Positions 1-5,148 of a DNA stretch of 10,512 nucleotides are shown piece by piece; position 1 is the stretch's first letter; every line of letters starts with the position of its first letter. Under the pieces are notes generated by a model, which was not told where the DNA came from, searched no databases, and saw only the letters and a list, made by a program, of their open reading frames with translations. Source of the stretch: Asaia bogorensis (lineage in GTDB: Bacteria > Pseudomonadota > Alphaproteobacteria > Acetobacterales > Acetobacteraceae); NCBI GenBank assembly GCA_945874515.1, contig CAMCHA010000037.1:1-10512 (forward strand). Direction: 5' to 3'. Position numbers and translations under genes: made by a program.

Positions 1-597
1 GTGCGCTACATGGTCGCGAAGCGGGAAGAATTTCGCGGCAAGCGCGTGGTGATTGCCGGTGGTGGTGATTCCGCGGTGGATTGGGCGCTGTCGCTCAAGG
101 ATATCGCGGCCAAGGTGGTGGTGGTGCATCGCCGCCCAAAATTCCGCGCAGCACCTGAGACCGCCGCGCAATTGGAAGCCGCCGCCGCACGGGGAGAGGT
201 TGAAATGGCCATCCCCTATCAGTTGCACGGCCTGAAGGGTGATGGCGCGACGCTGGAAGCGGTGGAATTGGCGACGCTGCAAGGTGAAATCCGCGATGTA
301 CCGGCGGATCATCTGCTGGCATTTTTTGGCCTTTCGATGGATTTGGGCCCGATCACCGATTGGGGCCTGGGGCTGGAACGCAGCCATGTGAGTGTCACGC
401 CTTCCACATGTGAGACCAATATCCCCGGCGTCTACGCCATTGGCGATGTCGCGACTTATCCGGGCAAGCTGAAGCTGATCCTGCAAGGATTTTCTGAGGC
501 AGCCATGGCAGCGCATGCCATCCATCCGCGCGTTTTCCCGGATACCGCACTGCATTTTGAATATTCCACCAGCAAAGGCGTGCCCGGTACGGCGTGA
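1..597 (+). CDS. Ferredoxin/flavodoxin-NADP(+) reductase, thioredoxin-reductase-like (YumC) type, 5' truncated
   Basis: This FAD enzyme moves electrons between NADPH and ferredoxin or flavodoxin in the cytoplasm. Only the C-terminal 198 codons are present, and the family is about 340 residues long, so roughly 140 N-terminal residues, including the first FAD-binding glycine motif, lie outside the window. The GTG at position 1 is most likely an internal Val codon, not a start. What remains is the NADPH-binding half, with GGGDSAVDW at about codons 20-28 and HRR at 43-45 placed to bind the NADPH 2'-phosphate. The second FAD motif GVYAIGDVATYPGKLKL follows at about 143-159. The tail HFEYSTSKGVPG is typical of the alphaproteobacterial branch and differs from true thioredoxin reductases, as does the absence of a CxxC redox motif in the visible part. 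The stop is TGA at 595-597, and a SCO gene follows after 7 bp on the same strand, possibly co-transcribed. Confidence 0.9.
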   Translation: MRYMVAKREEFRGKRVVIAGGGDSAVDWALSLKDIAAKVVVVHRRPKFRAAPETAAQLEAAAARGEVEMAIPYQLHGLKGDGATLEAVELATLQGEIRDVPADHLLAFFGLSMDLGPITDWGLGLERSHVSVTPSTCETNIPGVYAIGDVATYPGKLKLILQGFSEAAMAAHAIHPRVFPDTALHFEYSTSKGVPGTA

Positions 598-604
598 GCA
601 TCAA

Positions 605-1279
605 ATGCTGAAACTGATCCGCATTTTCGCTTTTCTGCTGATCGCCATCCTGGGCGGGCTATGGGGGCTTGCCTGGTATCTGCGCGCGCCGGGAGAAGCC
701 ATGGGCGATGCCTTCCTTCGCCAATTGGCGCAATTCGGCGGGGCCGATATGCCAGCTCCTTCAGCGGGTGGCGTGCAATGGCCGCAAGGCGTGGCACTTG
801 GCGGTGCCTTCAGCTTGCAGGACCATGCCGGCCAACGCGTCACGGAACGCGCCTTCGCGGGCAAGCTTGGCTTGATCTATTTCGGCTTCACCTATTGCCC
901 AGATGTCTGCCCAACGGAATTGGGCCTTATGGCATCGGCGCTTGATCTGCTGGGCCCCGATGCGGCACGGGTACTGCCCGTGCTGATCACCATAGACCCG
1001 GCGCGCGACACGCCCGAGGCTTTGGCCGATTACGTTTCGCGCTTCCATCCAGCCTTGATCGGTTTGACCGGTACGGATGAGGAAATCGCGACCGCGGCCC
1101 GGGCATTTCGGGTCTATTACCGCAAGGTCAACCCACCCGGGGCGAGCGGCTACCTGATGGACCATTCATCCTTCATCTATCTGGTGGGTCCCGATGGCCG
1201 CGTGCGCCAGCTTTTCCGCCCCAATACGCCGCCCGAGACCATCGCCGCGGCTATTAAAGGACAGATGCGCCAGCTTTAG
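605..1279 (+). CDS. senC: SCO1/SenC family copper chaperone
   Basis: SCO proteins are membrane-anchored, thioredoxin-fold copper carriers that help build the CuA centre of cytochrome c oxidase on the periplasmic side. The 224-residue product has an N-terminal hydrophobic anchor (about residues 4-26) followed by the globular domain. The copper ligands are visible: Cys98 and Cys102 in TYCPDVCP, and His187 in LMDHSSFIYLV. DPARDTP (131-137) is the usual family loop. The frame stays open upstream to an ATG at 515, but that start would put 30 non-hydrophobic residues before the anchor and overlap the upstream reductase gene, so I place the start at ATG 605. No strong ribosome-binding site precedes it, and with a 7-bp gap it is probably translated after the upstream gene. 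No cytochrome oxidase subunit genes are visible nearby, so its partner must be encoded elsewhere. Confidence 0.93.
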   Translation: MLKLIRIFAFLLIAILGGLWGLAWYLRAPGEAMGDAFLRQLAQFGGADMPAPSAGGVQWPQGVALGGAFSLQDHAGQRVTERAFAGKLGLIYFGFTYCPDVCPTELGLMASALDLLGPDAARVLPVLITIDPARDTPEALADYVSRFHPALIGLTGTDEEIATAARAFRVYYRKVNPPGASGYLMDHSSFIYLVGPDGRVRQLFRPNTPPETIAAAIKGQMRQL

Positions 1280-1291
1280 GCCCGCCCCTTC

Positions 1292-1312
1292 TTTCAAGGT
1301 GAAAATTTTTTT
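1292..1312 (+). terminator. Weak terminator-like hairpin plus T-run after the SCO gene
   Basis: TTTCA (1292-1296) can pair with TGAAA (1300-1304) across a 3-base loop, and a run of seven T follows at 1306-1312. The stem is only 5 bp and A/T-rich, so it is weak, but its place 13 bp after the SCO stop and the T-run fit an intrinsic terminator. It could equally be part of an A/T-rich promoter region for the small gene downstream. Confidence 0.3.
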
Positions 1313-1336
1313 GCTAGCGTCGAAGAAACGGTTAAG

Positions 1337-1351
1337 CCGAAAAAATTTCGG
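1337..1351. promoter_or_regulatory. Short perfect palindrome upstream of the small conserved gene
   Basis: CCGAAA and TTTCGG flank three A residues, giving a perfect 6-bp inverted repeat 20 bp before the ATG at 1371. It lies in a markedly A/T-rich stretch (about 1300-1360) inside otherwise GC-rich DNA, as expected for a promoter/operator region. The sequence AAGGGA at 1359-1364 lies 6 bases before the ATG and can serve as the ribosome-binding site. No regulator is assigned. Confidence 0.35.
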
Positions 1352-1370
1352 AGCAAAAAAGGGATGCTGG

Positions 1371-1652
1371 ATGGAAAACAACGTCACCGACAGGGATTCA
1401 AGCGCTGAGCGTGGCGCGACCGTAGGCCCAAGATATACTAGAAGATTGTCAGATAAGATTCTGATTTCCTTTCATCATGCCTGCGACCAGGCGGATTTCG
1501 ATGTTGCGACTGACCTTTTGGTTATTCTGGAAAAGATGCTGAAGCGGCCAGGCTCCGGTTCGGACAGCAATCGCCGCAAGAGCATCGAAAGTCTGGTGGC
1601 CGCGCATGAAAGGCTTTGGCTGCTGCGCCACCCGGAAGCGCGGGAAAGCTAG
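1371..1652 (+). CDS. Small conserved hypothetical protein, 93 residues, Rhodospirillales-type
   Basis: The product is a small, charged, soluble, probably all-helical protein with no signal peptide or membrane segment. The N-terminal 25 residues are polar and look disordered. The conserved-looking core begins at RRLSDKILISFHHACDQADFDVA and continues through LLVILEKMLKR. After a short polar linker comes SIESLVAAHERLWLLRHPE, which reads as a second helix. From memory this pattern (LSDKIL, HxACDQ, AHERLWLLRHPE) recurs in an uncharacterised family of Rhodospirillales, and I know no function for it. The helix lengths suggest an antiparallel hairpin or tetratricopeptide-like pair. ATG 1371 is chosen because AAGGGA sits 6 bases upstream; the frame is open further back to 1194, but that would overlap the SCO gene. 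The gene is monocistronic, with its own A/T-rich leader. Its TAG stop (1650-1652) is formed by the CTAG border of the downstream repeat, so the last residues may have been altered by that repeat. Confidence 0.72.
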   Translation: MENNVTDRDSSAERGATVGPRYTRRLSDKILISFHHACDQADFDVATDLLVILEKMLKRPGSGSDSNRRKSIESLVAAHERLWLLRHPEARES

Positions 1653-1755
1653 AGCAGATCACGTTCAGATGGAATCATCTGAGCGTGTGAAGATGCTCGA
1701 AAAATAACGATCTAGAGCGGGTTGCGTGAACCCATGTGAACGCAACACGCTCTAG
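1649..1755. repeat. Compound palindromic intergenic repeat (REP/MITE-like) with CTAG ends
   Basis: This 107-bp block begins CTAGAGC and ends GCTCTAG, a 7-bp terminal inverted repeat. It holds two separate palindromes. The left one (about 1652-1698) has outer arms GAGCA / TGCTC and an inner stem TCAGAT (1665-1670) / ATCTGA (1677-1682), which extends by five pairs (one a G-T wobble) around the loop GGAATC. The right one (1712-1755) pairs CTAGAGCG with CGCTCTAG and, after one mismatch, GTTGCGT (1721-1727) with ACGCAAC (1740-1746). A 13-bp A/T-rich spacer separates them. The block fills the gap between two convergent genes and carries the TAG stop of each. It encodes nothing. It may be a repetitive extragenic element, a short non-autonomous transposon remnant, or a two-way transcription barrier. 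Confidence 0.75.
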
Positions 1756-2495
1756 TTCGGATTGATTGGCGCTGCATCGCGCAGGATCGCCTCGGCGGCC
1801 TCAGTGAAGCGACCATCGGCTTCGTGCAGTATTAGCCCCGGCAGGATTTTTGCCGGGCCTCTCGCCCCCTTGCTGGCGCGGAGCAACACCCGCTTTGCGG
1901 CAATGCCGGCGCGTGGCCAAAGCGGCAGCAATTCCATGGCACCGAAGCCGGCGTCACGCATTGCCGCTACCGCCGCATCAAAACGCACGGCGGGTAGGAT
2001 CAGGCTCAGGCTGCCGCGCGGCGCGATGGCGGCAGCCAAAAACCCTACCCATTCCGCGAGCCCCGGCCCCGCTTCATGCGTGGCCGCCCGGCGGATAGCG
2101 CTTGGCGGTGGCGTGCCGCCCGGCCAATAGGGCGGATTGGCGAAGCCATGCGCCAGAGGGCCAAGCCTGCGCGCCAGCGCCAGATCCGCGACATCCCCTT
2201 GCTCGATCTGAGCAGTAAGCCCAGCCCGCGCGGCATTGTCGCGCGCTAGCGCCGCCATGGCCGCTTCACGTTCCACCGCGCGAATCGCAAGCCCTGGGAC
2301 GCGGGCCGCGAGGCACAGGAAGGCCGCACCACTGCCGGGGCCGGCTTCCAGCACTGTCTCTCCGGGTTTGGCAGGGATGAAGGCGGCCAGCAGCACTGCA
2401 TCCAGCCCGGCACGAAAGCCCTGGCGCGGCTGGCGCAGCGCCACGCGGCCATTCAACAGGTGATCTTCGGTGAAGTCTTCAGGTGAGGAGGTCAC
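1752..2495 (-). CDS. trmN: tRNA1(Val) (adenine-37-N6)-methyltransferase-like protein (TrmN6/YfiC family)
   Basis: This is a class I SAM-dependent methyltransferase of 247 residues. The family's best-known member methylates N6 of adenine 37 in tRNA1(Val), beside the anticodon. The family N-terminus is clear: TEDHLLNGRVALRQPRQGFRAGLDAVLLAAF (residues 9-39). SAM-binding motif I is LEAGPGSGAAFLCLA (49-63), an acidic residue for the ribose follows in AVERE (73-77), and the N6-adenine signature NPPY is at 120-123. The start is GTG at 2495-2493, within GTGA shared with the stop of the upstream DUF2007 gene, so translation is probably coupled. The stop TAG (1754-1752) lies within the border of the palindromic repeat. 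The DUF2007 / methyltransferase pair divergent from a polyprenyl synthase is an order I recall from other alphaproteobacteria. The tRNA substrate is inferred from the family, so another adenine-N6 substrate is possible. Confidence 0.85.
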   Translation of the reverse strand: MTSSPEDFTEDHLLNGRVALRQPRQGFRAGLDAVLLAAFIPAKPGETVLEAGPGSGAAFLCLAARVPGLAIRAVEREAAMAALARDNAARAGLTAQIEQGDVADLALARRLGPLAHGFANPPYWPGGTPPPSAIRRAATHEAGPGLAEWVGFLAAAIAPRGSLSLILPAVRFDAAVAAMRDAGFGAMELLPLWPRAGIAAKRVLLRASKGARGPAKILPGLILHEADGRFTEAAEAILRDAAPINPN

Positions 2496-2707
2496 GTGCC
2501 TTCCTCCTCCCCCGCCTCACGCAGGATGCGCCGTGCTTGTGCCTCATCCTCATCCAGCACGGCCAAGCGGCGCGGAAACGCGCCAATGCCGCCTTCCACC
2601 GCGCTGATATGCTGATCCAGCAGCACAGTTTCGATGCCCGCATCCCGCAGCAATGCTTGCAGGAAGCCAAGCCTGATCGGGTTATTGCTGCTGACCAAGA
2701 CACGCAT
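2492..2707 (-). CDS. DUF2007 domain protein (putative signal-transducing protein)
   Basis: The 71-residue product is one complete DUF2007 domain. It starts MRVLVSSNNPIRLGFLQALLRDAGIETVLLDQHIS, continues with a small GGIGAFPRRLAVLDED segment, and ends in a helix EAQARRILREAGEEEG. The family folds like a small ACT or PII-like ferredoxin-fold domain and has been called a putative signal-transducing protein, but no ligand or reaction is firmly known. There is no signal peptide or membrane segment, so it is cytoplasmic. ATG 2707-2705 is supported by GGAG, read on the minus strand at 2720-2717, nine bases upstream. Its TGA stop overlaps the GTG start of the methyltransferase by GTGA, so the two form a tight operon reading away from ispB. 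Confidence 0.85.
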   Translation of the reverse strand: MRVLVSSNNPIRLGFLQALLRDAGIETVLLDQHISAVEGGIGAFPRRLAVLDEDEAQARRILREAGEEEGT

Positions 2708-2777
2708 AGGGATGCTCTCCGCCGGCCACCTTCGCTTGCCGGTCCGGCATGTGGCGCCTATGGTGCGACACGCAAAT

Positions 2778-2786
2778 AAAGGTGAG
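2778..2786 (+). promoter_or_regulatory. Ribosome-binding site that fixes the GTG start of ispB
   Basis: AAAGGTGAG lies 5 bases before the GTG at 2792. The next in-frame candidate, ATG 2813, has no comparable site, so GTG is preferred. Confidence 0.65.
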
Positions 2787-2791
2787 CAAGA

Positions 2792-3817
2792 GTGGATTTA
2801 GCGCCTCAGCAAATGCCTGGCGAGGATAGGGGTCGGGGGGAAGATGCCCTGACCGCGCTGACGGCGCTTGTCCAGGATGATCTGGAAGCCTGCAACCGCC
2901 TGATCGTTGAGCGGATGCAAAGCCAGGTGGCGCTGATCCCGCAATTGGCCGCGCATCTGGTCGCGGCCGGCGGGAAAAGGCTGCGGCCCTTGCTGACTTT
3001 GGCCGCCGCGAAGCTCTGCGGCTATCATGGCGAACGGCATGTCTCCCTCGCGGCCTGTGTGGAATTCATCCATACGGCGACGCTTTTGCATGATGATGTG
3101 GTGGATGAAAGTGCCCTTCGGCGCGGCCAGGCCAGCGCTAATGCGCTGTTTGGCAATAAGGCTTCGGTGCTGGTTGGTGATTTCCTGTTTGCCCGCGCCT
3201 TTCAATTGATGGTGGCGGATGGCTCACTTGAAGTGCTGCGCATCCTGTCCACCGCCGCGGCGACGATTGCAGAGGGCGAAGTGCTGCAATTGATGACGCA
3301 GAACGATACCGCGACAACGGAAGACCAGTATCTTGCGGTGATCGAAGGCAAAACCGCCGCTCTTTTCGCCGCCGCGACCGAAGTGGGCGCGGTGATCGCG
3401 GAACGGCCCAAGGCTGAGCAGGCAGCGCTTTGCGATTACGGCGGCGCGCTTGGCATCGCCTTCCAACTGGTGGATGACGCGCTGGATTACGCCGCCGATC
3501 AGGAAGCGCTTGGCAAGACGGTTGGTGATGATTTCCGCGAAGGCAAGATCACCCTGCCCGTGTTGCTGGCCTTTGCGCGTGGGTCTGAGGAAGAACGCGG
3601 CTTTTGGCGCCGCGTGCTGGAAGAAGGCGACCAGCAGGACGCCGATCTTGCCACCGCCATGGCGCTGATCACGAAATACGACACCATTGGCGAGACTATC
3701 GCCCGCGCACGGCGTTATGGTGAAAAGGCCATCTCGGCGCTTGATGTGTTCCCCGATAGCCTGGAACACCGCGCGCTGGTGGAAGTGGTACGCTTTTGCG
3801 TTGATCGGGCGCGGTAA
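2792..3817 (+). CDS. ispB: Long-chain polyprenyl diphosphate synthase (octaprenyl/decaprenyl type)
   Basis: This trans-prenyltransferase adds isopentenyl diphosphate units to farnesyl (or similar) diphosphate to make the 40-50 carbon side chain of ubiquinone. The 341-residue length fits the family. Visible motifs are GGKRLRP (60-66), the first aspartate-rich motif DDVVD (101-105), GKT (187-189), FQLVDDALDY (224-233) with the second aspartate-rich motif DDALD, and KTVGDDFREGKITLP (242-256). The residue five before the first motif is Ala96, not a bulky aromatic, so the pocket is open to long products. Exact chain length cannot be read from sequence; many Rhodospirillales use Q-10. The start is GTG 2792, supported by AAAGGTGAG. 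The gene diverges from the DUF2007 / methyltransferase pair across 84 bp and converges on the O-antigen-ligase-like gene with only 3 bp between stop codons. Confidence 0.93.
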   Translation: MDLAPQQMPGEDRGRGEDALTALTALVQDDLEACNRLIVERMQSQVALIPQLAAHLVAAGGKRLRPLLTLAAAKLCGYHGERHVSLAACVEFIHTATLLHDDVVDESALRRGQASANALFGNKASVLVGDFLFARAFQLMVADGSLEVLRILSTAAATIAEGEVLQLMTQNDTATTEDQYLAVIEGKTAALFAAATEVGAVIAERPKAEQAALCDYGGALGIAFQLVDDALDYAADQEALGKTVGDDFREGKITLPVLLAFARGSEEERGFWRRVLEEGDQQDADLATAMALITKYDTIGETIARARRYGEKAISALDVFPDSLEHRALVEVVRFCVDRAR

Positions 3818-3820
3818 AGC

Positions 3821-5011
3821 CTAATCGCCTTGCGAAGGGCGCGGCACCAGCACCAAAGCCACCATCGCAAGCAATAGGCTCGCGACCCACCAGGCCTGCC
3901 AAAGTCCGAAGGAAAGCATCCCCGTCACGGCGGCCGAGGCGAGCATCCCAGCCCCCACCGCCGGTGCAGCGCTCCGCGATGCCGCAACGCCAAGGGCCAG
4001 CATCAAAGCCGCGCCGATCAGCGCGCCAATGCCGCCCAATTCCAGCCAAAGCTGCAAGGCGCCATTATGGGGATGCAGCGGCATCAACTCCACATGCGGC
4101 AATACTAAAAATTCGCGCTGCGCTGGCGCTGTGATGTTCAGCCGATCCATCATTGCCGCATCGGGCTGCGCCCGCCCGCCCGGCATAGCGCGGCTGGCTT
4201 CCAAGCCCCAGCCGGCAAGCGGCTTTTCGGCAATGCGCGCAGCGGCGAAATCCCAGATTACCAGCCGATGCACCGCCGAAGGCGGCAGGCTGGCTGAGGG
4301 GATTTGCGGAATGAACGCCACCAGCAGCGGCATCAGCAGGATCAATACCGCCACCCCTGCCCCCACCAATTTCGGCACAAGGCGCGGCGCGGCAAGGCTG
4401 AGCAGAGCCGCGGCCAAACCCGCAATGGTGGCAAGCCGCGCCGTTTCTCCGGGCAGCATAATCAGTACGCCCGCGCCCAGCACCAGCAGCGCCCCACGGG
4501 CGATCCAAGGCCAAGGCAAGGCAAAACCCACCGGCAGCAGCAGCGCCATGAATGATGCCGCGGGCTTCAGCCCGAACACCAAGCTTGCCGGCACTTCGCG
4601 GAGCCCACGCACCGCCGCACGCAGCGCATTACCGCTTTGCCAATCGGCGAAAGCCGCGCCGAGGCCAAACACCAAGCCAAAGCCGATCCATGGCATCAGC
4701 CGCGCGCCTTGGGCCGCCCCTGCCGCGCTATGCGCCAGCAGCATCATCGCGGCCACGGTCACGGCCAGCAGCGCCGCACGCCCAGGCTCTGGCGCCCAAA
4801 GCGCGGTGATTGCACCCCAGCCCGCAAGCATCAGCCCAAGCAGCATAACGGGGTTGCTCGGCAGGCTTGGCCGCCACCCGGCACGCCAGCCGAGCATCAG
4901 CGTCAACGCCATAGAAATCAGCGCCAGCGGCGCCATGGCCTTGGATTGCAGCACCGCCACAAAGGGCGCCGCAAGAAGGGCGATGGCGAGCGGTAGGCCG
5001 GGATGCGACAT
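3821..5011 (-). CDS. O-antigen ligase / Wzy-like polytopic membrane protein
   Basis: The 396-residue product is almost wholly hydrophobic, with about ten membrane segments. The large external loop (about 237-312) is typical of the WaaL/Wzy_C family, whose members transfer or polymerise undecaprenyl-linked polysaccharide at the periplasmic face of the inner membrane. Family marks are RLVIWDFAAARIAEKPLAGWGLEASR (249-274), matching the usual R-x-x-x-W...PLxGxG pattern, and HPHNGALQLWLELGGIG (313-329), which holds the conserved His and the xxHNxxLQxxxExGxxG run. The start ATG 5011-5009 is the first start after an in-frame TAA (5023-5021), and no strong ribosome-binding site is visible. It stands alone, with no glycosyltransferase or flippase beside it. 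Ligase, polymerase or another substrate cannot be separated by sequence. Confidence 0.82.
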   Translation of the reverse strand: MSHPGLPLAIALLAAPFVAVLQSKAMAPLALISMALTLMLGWRAGWRPSLPSNPVMLLGLMLAGWGAITALWAPEPGRAALLAVTVAAMMLLAHSAAGAAQGARLMPWIGFGLVFGLGAAFADWQSGNALRAAVRGLREVPASLVFGLKPAASFMALLLPVGFALPWPWIARGALLVLGAGVLIMLPGETARLATIAGLAAALLSLAAPRLVPKLVGAGVAVLILLMPLLVAFIPQIPSASLPPSAVHRLVIWDFAAARIAEKPLAGWGLEASRAMPGGRAQPDAAMMDRLNITAPAQREFLVLPHVELMPLHPHNGALQLWLELGGIGALIGAALMLALGVAASRSAAPAVGAGMLASAAVTGMLSFGLWQAWWVASLLLAMVALVLVPRPSQGD

Positions 5012-5148
5012 GATGCGGGCTTAGAGCAGTTTGCCCTGCCTTGGAACCGCGCCGTCGCAGGCCGGCCCATGCGCGTCACACTTTCTCACGCGGGGTAACA
5101 GACAGGCGACCCAAAAATTACTAAGTAACGCGTCAGGAGATCGCCCCA
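5012..5148. promoter_or_regulatory. Divergent intergenic region with two inverted repeats
   Basis: These 137 bp separate the minus-strand membrane-protein gene from the plus-strand Ntn-hydrolase and should hold both promoters. Two inverted repeats stand out: CGCGT (5072-5076) with ACGCG (5088-5092) across 11 bases, and TTACT-A-AGTAA (5118-5128), which lies directly before ACGCGT and the AGGAGA ribosome-binding site of the plus-strand gene. The second is placed where a repressor or an RNA hairpin could affect expression. TAGAGCAG at 5022-5029 repeats eight bases of the left end of the 1649-1755 element. I cannot assign clear -35/-10 boxes. Confidence 0.45.
5135..5140 (+). promoter_or_regulatory. 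Ribosome-binding site that decides a TTG start
   Basis: AGGAGA lies 8 bases before TTG 5149. An in-frame TAA at 5122-5124 rules out any start further upstream, and the next ATG (5209) has no comparable site, so TTG is the best start. Confidence 0.7.

Noticed and set aside
1..597. Reading the first gene as a thioredoxin reductase
   Set aside because: The visible part lacks a CxxC redox site and has the ferredoxin-NADP reductase tail YSTSKGVPG. The start of the gene is outside the window, so the call rests on the C-terminal half.
515..604. Longer start for the SCO protein at ATG 515
   Set aside because: It would overlap the reductase gene by more than 80 bases and put a charged 30-residue segment before the membrane anchor. 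ATG 605 gives the normal SCO layout.
2721..2748. GC-rich inverted repeats (GCCGG with CCGGC) between DUF2007 and ispB
   Set aside because: Short GC-only repeats are expected often in DNA of this composition, several overlapping pairings are possible, and none is placed clearly as an operator.
4029..5024. A 331-codon open frame on the plus strand, antisense to the membrane-protein gene
   Set aside because: The product is Ala/Ser/Arg/Pro-rich without motifs and mirrors a clear WaaL-like gene. I treat it as a by-product of base composition.
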